Source of the DNA: Promethearchaeota archaeon | GTDB taxonomy: Archaea; Asgardarchaeota; Lokiarchaeia; Sigyniarchaeales; SOKP01 | DNA: 64,000 nucleotides | Assembly (NCBI GenBank): GCA_019894975.1 | Contig: JAGXNO010000010.1 | Span: 1-64,000 of the forward strand | Direction: 5' to 3' | Part shown: in pieces, positions 55,003-63,520 of the stretch | How positions within the stretch are numbered: the first letter of the stretch is position 1 | How the letters are laid out: every line of letters begins with the position of its first letter | The notes under the pieces: generated by a model | Told to the model about the DNA's origin: nothing | The model's database searches: none | What the model saw: only the letters and a program-made list of their open reading frames with translations | Translations under genes and position numbers: made by a program

Positions 55003-55341
55003 AATTTTATAGATTAAATCAATACTAGTGAAGATTTTGATCAAGAGAATTTCTAAAGATGAGTATTTTTTGAAGATAGCGGAAGTTGTAAACTTCGAGA
55101 AGAAATGTGAAATGCTAAGTTGTTAGGATTAAAAAATAAAAGAAAAATTTTAAAATCTTATGAATAGGAGGATTAGTGATTTTTCGGTCTAAGTTTATGG
55201 GTTGTAAACTATAATACTAAGAATGTTTAGAGGGTGTAAACTTTAAAATTAAGAAATAAAAGAAAAAAAAATAATAAAAAAATCTTGTTCTAATTGCTCG
55301 GTTTTGTTAAGTCTTTCAGTAGATTGTCCAATTCACTCAAA
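55003..55341. other. Intergenic region with degenerate repeats
   Basis: Two or three degenerate copies of a unit containing GTTGTAAACT (near 55086 and 55200) or GTGTAAACTT (near 55234), each with a following AAATAAAAGAAAAA tract (near 55134 and 55256). No open frame of coding character is present. Confidence 0.4.
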
Positions 55342-56274
55342 TCACTGAAGCTTGTTCTTGATTTGTTTAGAACGGCTGCGAAGTGTCACTTCCGTAACCT
55401 TTGCCACTTCAGATACTTCTGCTTGTGTCTTGCGGAAATTTCCAGCTTTGGCTGCCATGTAGATTACGCTTGCGGCTAAACCTTTTGGATCTTTTCCAGT
55501 TCGGAGCAGTCCGTTTTTTGAAGCTTCCACCAACATGTTAATCGCTTTTTTCTGAGTTTCCATTGGCAATCCGAGGTCGTTCCCGAACCGAAATACCAAT
55601 TGTTCAGCCGTTATCGGCTTATACTTAAGTGCAAGCTCCGGCAACACATCTTTAACAACCATACCTAATGAACGGTGTACAGTTCTTCTTGGGGTCATGG
55701 AGGCTTCGCATACTTCTTCAAGTAAGCGAGGGAACTCGTGGACACGAATTGCGGCGTATAAGGATGCTGCAATGAAGCCGTCAATGCTTCTCCCCATGGT
55801 TAATTTTTTCTTCGCGACAACACTGTAAATTTTCCATGCAGTTTCTTTAATATATTCTGGAATGTTCATTTTGCTTGTAAGCATTTTAAGCTTGGGCTTT
55901 GCTTCCCAGAAATTTCTTTCAATGCTGGAAATTAACGAGTTTTGAATTTTGGATAACCGTGAAAACAATGTTTTACCACGGGCATTAATCAAGCGACCCT
56001 TTGAATCAATTTTACTGTTAGGAAGCATAGTACGTGGTCCGAACTCACGCCATCGGGGTTCAGTACGTCTACGTTTGTTTACCTCTTCGACTGTGTATGC
56101 TCTACGCTCATTTCCTACTAGATTGCGTCCAAGAATCATACCACAATTTGTACATACAGCATCTCCATCTTGTGGTTCAATACAAGGGGTATCGCAACAT
56201 TGAGAATCTGAACTACTGCGTTCCTCTTCCGAATTCACTTTTGTAGAGCGAAGTCTGTCTTTATAATAACTCAT
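55342..56274 (-). CDS. tfb: Transcription initiation factor TFB (TFIIB)
   Basis: 310 residues. N-terminal zinc ribbon (cysteines in CCDTPC and CTNCG, about 26-46), the B-reader/linker region (RRRTEPRWREFGP) and two cyclin repeats at about 105-200 and 205-305 with MGRSIDGFIAASLYAA and DPKGLAASVIYMAAKAG. TFB binds TATA-bound TBP and BRE and recruits RNA polymerase. Codons are richer in G and C at third positions than in neighbouring genes, in line with high expression. A large dyad lies around the probable TATA region upstream. Confidence 0.96.
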   Translation of the reverse strand: MSYYKDRLRSTKVNSEEERSSSDSQCCDTPCIEPQDGDAVCTNCGMILGRNLVGNERRAYTVEEVNKRRRTEPRWREFGPRTMLPNSKIDSKGRLINARGKTLFSRLSKIQNSLISSIERNFWEAKPKLKMLTSKMNIPEYIKETAWKIYSVVAKKKLTMGRSIDGFIAASLYAAIRVHEFPRLLEEVCEASMTPRRTVHRSLGMVVKDVLPELALKYKPITAEQLVFRFGNDLGLPMETQKKAINMLVEASKNGLLRTGKDPKGLAASVIYMAAKAGNFRKTQAEVSEVAKVTEVTLRSRSKQIKNKLQ

Positions 56275-56370
56275 TTTTCTTCACTTGTGTTAATTCTTTT
56301 TGTTTTGATTGATGTAGTAATCGATGTTTGATCTATTTTCTACATTCTTTTTTGTGTTACAATATTCATG

Positions 56371-56418
56371 AGATCATTTATGTATAAAATTCTATCAATT
56401 ATAAAAGATAAATGATCT
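56371..56418. promoter_or_regulatory. 11-bp perfect dyad flanking TATA-like elements, upstream of tfb
   Basis: AGATCATTTAT (56371-56381) and its exact inverse ATAAATGATCT (56408-56418) enclose 26 bases that include TATAAAAT- and TTATAAAAG-like sequences usable on either strand. It lies about 100-145 bases upstream of the tfb start. A dimeric regulator bound here could cover or shape the TATA site. The rest of the 348-base gap between tfb and the next gene holds no coding frame. Confidence 0.5.
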
Positions 56419-56622
56419 GATCTTATTATATAAGATACTTTAAGTTAGTCATGCATATATAAGCTTTTGTATAAGATTTTGCTACGCATAACAGAACGGA
56501 CAAAATATGGGCAAAGAGTGGGAAATCAAAAAAAATTATAAAATATAAGCCTTTAGATTTTAGTTGTAATTCTCAGAGATCATTATAGAAAAATCTAAAT
56601 GTCTTAAGAGAGTTGAAAATAT

Positions 56623-57084
56623 ATGGCGAATTTAAAAAAACAAGCTGATTCATTGGGTTTAACAAAGCTTCCTAAATACACATTTTACTGTCAACCAAAA
56701 GGAATTAAGAAAAAATTCTCAACAACTAAACCGAGATTCATTTATTCTATAGAAGACTATTTGAAAGGTCTTGATCAATCCGTTCAAGAAGGAGATTCTG
56801 GAAGTGCAAGAACAGTAAAATCCCACATTTTAGCACCTCAAGCAGGTTTATTTCTTGAAACAATATCTAAAATTGCTGGTTTCTCTGCTATGAGTGCCGA
56901 TAATTATGTGAGCGAAATAAATATTTACACTGAAAACACAGATTTGGTAAAAAATATTGTTAAGATTCTGAATAACCAATGGGAAGATGGAATTATTCCT
57001 CACATTGACTTTAATAAAATCCAAAAGAAGTTTGGCGTTAAACGAGATGATGTCATTAATGCCTGGAATTCATTTCTCCAATAA
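56623..57084 (+). CDS. Hypothetical protein, 153 aa
   Basis: 153 residues, soluble. The N-terminal third is basic (KYTFYCQPKGIKKKF), the middle has a strand-helix pattern, and the C-terminal 50 residues (DFNKIQKKFGVKRDDVINAW) look like a small helical domain. No cysteine pairs or catalytic signature. The start ATG 56623 has no strong ribosome binding site. I do not recognise the family. Confidence 0.65.
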   Translation: MANLKKQADSLGLTKLPKYTFYCQPKGIKKKFSTTKPRFIYSIEDYLKGLDQSVQEGDSGSARTVKSHILAPQAGLFLETISKIAGFSAMSADNYVSEINIYTENTDLVKNIVKILNNQWEDGIIPHIDFNKIQKKFGVKRDDVINAWNSFLQ

Positions 57085-57195
57085 AATTTAAAATGAATCC
57101 TAAAAAATTAATTATTAAAGTTATTTCTATTTTTTTTTTCTATTATTACATCGATTAAATTAGCATTTCTCGATATTTAGATTTGGGCATCTAGT

Positions 57196-58980
57196 TCAAT
57201 GGTAGAGATACATGAATCGTTCCATGAAATATAAGAAAATTTGGTTGTAATACCCTGAAAAGTAAAAATCAGAAGCATGTCCTGCCATCGGAAGCCAGAG
57301 GATTGCACATTCATCATTCCCTTTGGAATTATACGTATCTCTTATATTTTCTGAGATACTAAAGTAATTTAAGATATCATGAGTACCTTGAAAGATTAAG
57401 CATGGAGGACTGGTCTGATTAATAAGTTTTTCAGGATGCTTAAATTCACCACTTCCGCTTATCCCAAAAAACACCATTTGGCCGTTAGCTGGATAGAATG
57501 GTACTAAACCTTTAATTGTGAGATTCGCGCCAAAAATTTCTGTATAATTATTACTTGCGATCGCTAATGCTACTGCGCTTGCTAAATGACCTCCTGCTGA
57601 GCCCCCGCTTAGAAATACAGAATCTAGGTTCGCACCATATTCAGTTGCATGTAAGGTGAGATATTTCGTAAACTCCCCAATGTGGCGCATCATATCATCT
57701 ATATCAAAATTTCCCTTTTTGTAATCAGGAGTAAGTGGATCGAATTCAAAAAGGAGATTAGAATCAAGTCCATATTGGATATCGAACACGACATATCCTT
57801 GAGCAGCAAAATATTTATTCATCTGCAACATATTCATCATTCCTTTATCACCAGAAACCCAACTACCTCCATGAATTCTAATTATGGTTGAATTTTCACC
57901 AGGGAGATCTTCCCTTCCGCTTAATGGTGTATATGCATCAAAATAGAGTCTTATCCCTTCGTCATTATAGAATAAAGTGTTTGTTTCAATTTTGCAGTCT
58001 TTTGGTTGTGTTCCTAAAAAATAGCCTGTCAGCGAAAAAGGAGTTCTTAGGAAATATTGACTAGCTGAGGAGGGAATTCGATCTTGCCAATCGTTCCCAA
58101 AAGCGCTTGTAAATGACTTCCTAGCATTAATTACTGTGAAATTGGTCATTAATACGGGCATTAATAAGCATCCCGATACAAAAAAACCTAAAATTGCCGT
58201 CCGATAATATTTTTTAGTAGTTCTTTTACGACCTTTTAACTTTAGAAGTAAAATTGTATTGGCTAGAAATATGAGAGAAAAGAAAATTCCAAATTGACCA
58301 GAAATAATTGCAATAAAGGTTGTAACTACTTCAAATGAACCAAAGATAATTACAACTGCAAATAGTATACCTAGAATGAACGTAATCCTGGAGACAATGA
58401 CCAGTATTTTTCTTGTTATTCTTTTAGTTCTTAAATATTTTCTTGTATTTGGTATATTGAAAGAGTGGTTAAGAAGTAATAAATCTATATTAGATAGTTT
58501 TACTATGTTGAATAGAGCAAAAGAAAACCCATAAATTAGAATACTAAAATAACCAAAGTAAGTTAACATATACGCTCCTAATGTGTCAATTAAATTATTT
58601 GAATAAATTACAGATAAGAGTAAATTTCCTAACATCATACAAGGAATAGCAAAAATTATGACAATTAAAAACACATAACTCATCCCGCGTGTTTTAACTC
58701 TTAATATATTCCTTTTGTGAAGATTAAAATAGATATAAAGTAAATTTTCAAATAAGGTTATTGTCAGAATGACTCCAAAAATATCCCATAATATTGAATA
58801 GGTTGGATTTAAGATATATAATATCCCTAATACTATACAAAATAAATTGAGAATGATAGTTAAGTAGCTAGTGACGATAATGTTCCTTAATTTTACTGAG
58901 TTTGTTGCTTCCTTCATTATTTTGGTGATAATATAATAATCTGCCCCTGATGATCCTAATATCTTTTGGAGATATTTCAC
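57196..58980 (-). CDS. Multi-TM protein with C-terminal HSL-type esterase domain
   Basis: 594 residues from GTG 58980. About seven membrane helices fill residues 33-285 (for example 38-58, 66-86, 101-125, 131-160, 193-214, 218-247, 262-280). The C-terminal half is an alpha/beta hydrolase of the hormone-sensitive-lipase type: oxyanion HGGSW (370-374), nucleophile GGSAGGH with Ser461, acid in GTHDILN and His in MAGHASD. The esterase domain is probably on the outer face. The gene at 20511 has the reverse order, hydrolase first and helices after. Substrate unknown. Confidence 0.82.
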   Translation of the reverse strand: MKYLQKILGSSGADYYIITKIMKEATNSVKLRNIIVTSYLTIILNLFCIVLGILYILNPTYSILWDIFGVILTITLFENLLYIYFNLHKRNILRVKTRGMSYVFLIVIIFAIPCMMLGNLLLSVIYSNNLIDTLGAYMLTYFGYFSILIYGFSFALFNIVKLSNIDLLLLNHSFNIPNTRKYLRTKRITRKILVIVSRITFILGILFAVVIIFGSFEVVTTFIAIISGQFGIFFSLIFLANTILLLKLKGRKRTTKKYYRTAILGFFVSGCLLMPVLMTNFTVINARKSFTSAFGNDWQDRIPSSASQYFLRTPFSLTGYFLGTQPKDCKIETNTLFYNDEGIRLYFDAYTPLSGREDLPGENSTIIRIHGGSWVSGDKGMMNMLQMNKYFAAQGYVVFDIQYGLDSNLLFEFDPLTPDYKKGNFDIDDMMRHIGEFTKYLTLHATEYGANLDSVFLSGGSAGGHLASAVALAIASNNYTEIFGANLTIKGLVPFYPANGQMVFFGISGSGEFKHPEKLINQTSPPCLIFQGTHDILNYFSISENIRDTYNSKGNDECAILWLPMAGHASDFYFSGYYNQIFLYFMERFMYLYH

Positions 58981-59002
58981 AGATGAATATATTCTTATAA
59001 GC

Positions 59003-59025
59003 CCTGATTCTTGTTCGAATCAAGG
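59003..59025. promoter_or_regulatory. Dyad upstream of the esterase gene
   Basis: TGATTC (59005-59010) and GAATCA (59017-59022) form an inverted repeat with a 6-base centre, extended outward by CC/GG with a one-base bulge. It lies 25-45 bases before the GTG start of the membrane esterase, between two TATA-like stretches, so it may be an operator. Confidence 0.35.
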
Positions 59026-59151
59026 TTTGAAACTTTTATAATTAATAAGAAGTGTTATATAAAAATTTAACAAAAAAGATAAATATTTAAACAAAAAATC
59101 TCTTTTAAACAAATCTACTTCAAATTAGGGAGGAATCCCTTTTTACCATAA

Positions 59152-60900
59152 TCAATCTTCATTTTTTTCCCTTTTCATATGAATAATTTCTCGAGCTTTT
59201 TCAAAAATTTCAGAAGTCTTTATTCCAGCAGGACAAAGAGTATCACAAAGACCACATAACGTACAGGTTTGCAGGATCTTTGTTATGAAATCATTTAATT
59301 CCAGTTCTCCATGAGCTAGACCATTCAGAATACTAAGCCTACCTCTTGGGCTATAAGGTTCAATTAAATGATATATTCTAGAGGGACATTTAGTAATACA
59401 GAAACCACATCTCATACATTTTAACTCTAATAATTCTTCTGATTTATTTTTAAGATTTCGTTTGTGAATATGTTTTTTAAGGGATCTACTATCTCCTTTT
59501 CCTATTCCAGGGTTTAAAATTCTATTAGGATCAAAAAAACTCCTAATGTCAGCCATTAGATTTACAACATCTTTACCATGTTCTAATTCGAGATATGGGG
59601 TTTTTACTTTCCCAATTCCATGTTCTCCCGTTAAAGTGCCCCCTACAGGAATAATTATTTCCTTATATAAATATTCAACTGCATTTTCAAAATCTTTTAC
59701 GTCTTCTTCATCATTTTCGTTAAACAAGAAAGTAGGATGTAAATTTCCTTCCATATGACATACTGTAGCAACCAGTAAGTTTTTAGCATTAATTGCTTTA
59801 GGGATTTGCTCAATTTTTGTAATAACTTCTGAAAAGTCAGATAGTTGTATGGTACAATCCTCAACACAAGTATTTGGTCTAATTCTAGAAAGTGCAGGGA
59901 GATTAGATTTTCTTGCAAGAATTAATCTCTCCCTTTCTTCTTCTGTGTTAGCAATTTTATAATAAATTGGATTATGTTGGATAATGAGATCAAGCAAAAT
60001 TGAGAATTTACCTTCAACCTCCTCGTAAGAATCCCCATCCACTTCTGCTAATAATACATAACCGTTAGGAAAATCAAGAAATTCTTCCCCTAAAAATTCA
60101 GTTACTGCTTCTAACATTAGTTTATCCATAAATTCTAACAAATTTGGCACAATTCCCCTTTTTCTTATATCAATAACGGCATCTCTTAAATCATCAACAT
60201 TTTCAAAAATATAAAAACCGAGTTTCCTTGAATTTGGTAATGGTCGAATTCTTAATCCAATTTTAGTAATAACTCCTAAAGTTCCTTCAGAACCAATAAA
60301 AAGCTCTTTTAAATTATAAGAAGATACTGATTTAAGTACTTTGGTTCCCAAATTTAGAATCTTGCCATTAGGTAAGACTACTTCCAAATATAACACATAA
60401 TTTTTAGTAACCCCATACTTAAATGCTTGAATGCCACCCGCGTTGCTGGCAACCATCCCTCCAATGGTACAAACTGAGCTTGAACCAGGATCTGGGGGGA
60501 AAAAATATTTATAAGGTTTTAACTGCTCATTTAATTCATCACATATTACTCCAGGTTGGACTTCTACTAAGTTGTTGACTATATCAATATTTAGTATACT
60601 ATTCATTTGAGTTAAATCTAGTACAACACCACCATAAGGAGTTAAAGAGCCTGAGGATAAACTCGTTCCACTCCCACGAGGTGTTATCGGAATTTTATTT
60701 TTATTAGCCAACTTTAGAATCTCAGAAATTTGCTTTGAATTTTGAGGAACTAAAATTAGATCTGGTACCCATTCTTTATTGAAAATAAAACCACCGAAGG
60801 TATATGACCATCTGATTTCAAATTGAGTAAAGAAGTAATTTTCTCCTACAATTTGTTTAAATGTTTCAAGTAAAGAACTAGAGATTTTGTTGTAAATCAT
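59152..60900 (-). CDS. FAD-linked oxidase (GlcD/D-lactate dehydrogenase type) with ferredoxin domain
   Basis: 582 residues. The FAD-binding PCMH domain has PRGSGTSLSSGSL and PPDPGSSSVCTIGGMVASNAGG split across two loops; the C-terminal cap ends in GEHGIGKVKTPYL and RSFFDPNRILNPG. Beyond residue 485 a ferredoxin-like part has CMRCGFCITKCP and CTLCGLCDTLCP for two 4Fe-4S clusters. It resembles GlcD-GlcF fusions that oxidise 2-hydroxy acids such as glycolate or D-lactate and pass electrons on. Start ATG 60900. Confidence 0.92.
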   Translation of the reverse strand: MIYNKISSSLLETFKQIVGENYFFTQFEIRWSYTFGGFIFNKEWVPDLILVPQNSKQISEILKLANKNKIPITPRGSGTSLSSGSLTPYGGVVLDLTQMNSILNIDIVNNLVEVQPGVICDELNEQLKPYKYFFPPDPGSSSVCTIGGMVASNAGGIQAFKYGVTKNYVLYLEVVLPNGKILNLGTKVLKSVSSYNLKELFIGSEGTLGVITKIGLRIRPLPNSRKLGFYIFENVDDLRDAVIDIRKRGIVPNLLEFMDKLMLEAVTEFLGEEFLDFPNGYVLLAEVDGDSYEEVEGKFSILLDLIIQHNPIYYKIANTEEERERLILARKSNLPALSRIRPNTCVEDCTIQLSDFSEVITKIEQIPKAINAKNLLVATVCHMEGNLHPTFLFNENDEEDVKDFENAVEYLYKEIIIPVGGTLTGEHGIGKVKTPYLELEHGKDVVNLMADIRSFFDPNRILNPGIGKGDSRSLKKHIHKRNLKNKSEELLELKCMRCGFCITKCPSRIYHLIEPYSPRGRLSILNGLAHGELELNDFITKILQTCTLCGLCDTLCPAGIKTSEIFEKAREIIHMKREKNED

Positions 60901-61055
60901 TTTGATATTTGATTAATACTAAAATTAACTTTTATAATATTTTCTTTCTCAATTTAATTTAATATTTCATAAAATAATTTTAAAATTAATCATTAGTTAT
61001 TTTAATAAGAAAAAAAATTTATGAATAGAAATTTATCATTTACAAGGGAAATTTT

Positions 61056-61442
61056 ATGGGAAAAATTCTAAGAGATTTATATATTTTAACTGTTAGTGGC
61101 ACTACTGTTTATAGTCGAGTAATTGATCCAAGGGTTAATCCTCAATTATTTGGTGCTCTCATGAGTGCTTTAAATACATTTGCTGAAAAACTTACTGATG
61201 AAGGGATGTCTGATTTTGAATTAAGCAATATACGTTTTTCAATTGTAAAAAAAAATAAATTTCTTTTTATTGCGAGTTCTTCTAAGAAAGTAAAATCAAA
61301 AAAAATATTCGCGGAATTAAGAGAGATATCAGACAAATTCTTCGAATTATATCCCGCAGAAACCTTAAAAAAATGGGATTCTGACGTGGGACTCTTCGAA
61401 ACCTTTGAACACGCCATTAAGGATTCGTTAGAGGATAAATGA
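61056..61442 (+). CDS. Longin-like domain protein
   Basis: 128 residues that fit a free-standing longin (or related roadblock/sybindin) domain: a first strand LRDLYILTVSGTTVYSRV, a helix PQLFGALMSALNTFAEKL, two strands ending in RFSIVKKNKFLFIASSS, then a long helix REISDKFFELYPAETLKKW and DVGLFETFEHAI. Longin domains organise SNAREs, adaptor subunits and GTPase regulators in eukaryotes and are found in Asgard genomes. It precedes, by 115 bases, a tail-anchored protein. Start ATG 61056. Confidence 0.7.
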   Translation: MGKILRDLYILTVSGTTVYSRVIDPRVNPQLFGALMSALNTFAEKLTDEGMSDFELSNIRFSIVKKNKFLFIASSSKKVKSKKIFAELREISDKFFELYPAETLKKWDSDVGLFETFEHAIKDSLEDK

Positions 61443-61557
61443 GCTGAAAGAGTTTTGTTTTTTTACATCAAATCTCTTCATTCACGATTTTTTGATTTTT
61501 GTTTTTATAACCATAAAAGATTTAAGATAAAAAAGATATGGTAATAATGATTAAAGT

Positions 61558-61914
61558 ATGAAAGAAGTTGAAAGCGATAAAACTACTATAAAAAGGGAAG
61601 GAACTATAGATCAAACAAGCAACACTGAAAGTTCAAGAGACTTTAGTTCAATTAACAATAGCAAATTTGTTCCCTCAAGTAATATTGATTTTCTTATAAA
61701 AAGAATATCAAATCCCGCATTCTTAGGTTCAATTCACTTGAAAAAGGAAATGAATCCAAATTTTCATCATATAGAAAATATGATAGCTAGTGAGTATGAG
61801 TCAAAATTGACACAATCTCTAAAAAATACGATTTTCAATCCCATCACAAAGATATTGATAATCTCAGCAATCGTGTTTAATATTTTTTGGTTTCTCTCAT
61901 TATATCTTCTATAG
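61558..61914 (+). CDS. Tail-anchored membrane protein
   Basis: 118 residues. The first 90 are polar, Ser/Asn-rich and probably partly disordered; residues 60-90 may form an amphipathic helix (HHIENMIASEYESKLTQSL). One hydrophobic helix at the very C-terminus (about 96-117) would anchor the chain with its body in the cytoplasm, as in tail-anchored proteins. No family is recognised. Its place directly after the longin-like gene suggests the two work together; this is inference. Confidence 0.6.
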   Translation: MKEVESDKTTIKREGTIDQTSNTESSRDFSSINNSKFVPSSNIDFLIKRISNPAFLGSIHLKKEMNPNFHHIENMIASEYESKLTQSLKNTIFNPITKILIISAIVFNIFWFLSLYLL

Positions 61915-62047
61915 ACAGAAAGAAATTAAAAAGCAATAATTCCCCTTTGAATATTTTCTTTATTATAAATTTAAAAGATATTTATATCTATCAAGATTAG
62001 AATTTATAACTTAAATTTGAAATTATAAATAAAAAGGTAATTCGTGT

Positions 62048-63520
62048 TTGATTTACGATGTTATAATTATAGGAGCTGGGGTAACTGGGTGTTGTATAGC
62101 ACGTACACTTTCAAAGTATGATCTAAATATATGTGTGCTAGAGAAAGAAGCGGAAATCGCTTCTGGTGCAACTAAAGCTAATTCTGGTGTGGTTCATGCA
62201 GGATATGCTGCCCAAAGAGAGTATACCAAACGACACCTATGCATCAAAGGAAATAAATTATATTCTCAAGCAGCTGAAGAATTAAATTTTCCGTTTAAAA
62301 GAATTGGTTCGTTTGTAGTCGCATTAGAAGATGAACAAATTAAAGGATTAGAGGAAGAAAGAAAAAAAGGTGCCGAAGATGGTATTCCCGGTCTAGAACT
62401 AATATTAGATAAGAAACGAATACATGAAATGGAACCAAATCTGACTGAAGATGTTGTAGGTGTTCTACATGCCTCTACCGCGGGACTTGTAAGCCCATAT
62501 GAATTAACATTTGCACTAGCGGATAACGCTGCAACAAATGGTGTAAAATTTTTCAGAAACCAAGAAGTTGTAAAAATCAAACACCAAGATTATATTTTCA
62601 CAGTAAGAACTTATCAGGGAGAATTTCAGACAAGAAATCTTATTAATGCAGCAGGGCTCTATGCATCGAGGATTTCTAGGATGCTGGGTTTGGATTATTT
62701 TAGATTAATGCCCAGAAAGGGAGAATATATCCTATTTGATAGAAATGCAATTCAACTTAATAAAATTCTTTTCCCAACACCCACCAAAATATCAAAAGGG
62801 ATTTTAGTATGCCCAACGTTGCATGGAAACACTTTTGCCGGACCCAATGCGCAAAATTTAAATGATCCTGAAGATCTTTCCACTACTACTGCTGGTTTAA
62901 AAGAAATTTTGGAGGGAGGGAGAAAATTAGTCCCAAATCTTCCTCTAAGAAGTGCAATTAGAAATTTTGCCGGATTAAGAGCAGTACCGGATACATATGA
63001 TTTTATAATAGATAATACTGATATCTATGGGTTTATAAATGTCGCAGGAATTTTATCTCCGGGATTAACAGCAACTTTTGCAATTGCTGATAAAATTGTT
63101 GAGTTCCTTGAACTTCTGGGAGTACAATTAACTCTTAAAGAAGATTATAATCCTAATCGTCCTAAACCAGAAAGATTTAAAGATTTCAAGAGGCAAGAAC
63201 TTGATAAAAAAATTCAAGAGGATCCAAGGTGGGGAAGAATAATCTGCCGTTGTGAAACAATCCCTGAAAAAGAAATCGTTGACGCTATCCATGCTCCTGT
63301 TGGATCAACCACAGTTGATGGCATTAAATTTCGCTGTCGACCTGGTATGGGAAGATGTCAAGGAGGATTCTGTCGTCCTCGAGTTATTGAAATACTTTCA
63401 AGGGAACTAAATATCCCTTATGAAGATATCACCAAAAGAGGAGAAGACACTAATATTTTAGTAGGGAAAACCAAAGATTTAGCGTTAAAAAATTTATCTA
63501 GAGGTGTGGATACCGATTGA
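62048..63520 (+). CDS. GlpA-like FAD oxidoreductase with C-terminal BFD-type [2Fe-2S] domain
   Basis: 490 residues from TTG 62048. Residues 4-20 are the dinucleotide fold (IIGAGVTGCCIARTL), followed by a DAO-family domain with ANSGVVHAGY and the second FAD contact NVAGILSPG. The C-terminal domain has a cysteine set in CRCET, CRPGMGRCQGGFC for a 2Fe-2S cluster. Relatives oxidise glycerol 3-phosphate or hydroxy acids. It overlaps the next oxidoreductase gene by four bases (TTGA); the same pair, usually with a DUF1667 protein, occurs in bacterial glp-like operons. Confidence 0.9.
   Translation: MIYDVIIIGAGVTGCCIARTLSKYDLNICVLEKEAEIASGATKANSGVVHAGYAAQREYTKRHLCIKGNKLYSQAAEELNFPFKRIGSFVVALEDEQIKGLEEERKKGAEDGIPGLELILDKKRIHEMEPNLTEDVVGVLHASTAGLVSPYELTFALADNAATNGVKFFRNQEVVKIKHQDYIFTVRTYQGEFQTRNLINAAGLYASRISRMLGLDYFRLMPRKGEYILFDRNAIQLNKILFPTPTKISKGILVCPTLHGNTFAGPNAQNLNDPEDLSTTTAGLKEILEGGRKLVPNLPLRSAIRNFAGLRAVPDTYDFIIDNTDIYGFINVAGILSPGLTATFAIADKIVEFLELLGVQLTLKEDYNPNRPKPERFKDFKRQELDKKIQEDPRWGRIICRCETIPEKEIVDAIHAPVGSTTVDGIKFRCRPGMGRCQGGFCRPRVIEILSRELNIPYEDITKRGEDTNILVGKTKDLALKNLSRGVDTD

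Noticed and set aside
57184..57210. tRNA-like A box (TAGTTCAATGGTAGA) next to the esterase gene end
   Set aside because: It resembles the D-arm of a tRNA, but no anticodon stem, T-arm (GGTTCRANNCC) or matching 3' acceptor strand can be found in the following 150 bases, and half of it codes for the esterase C-terminus.
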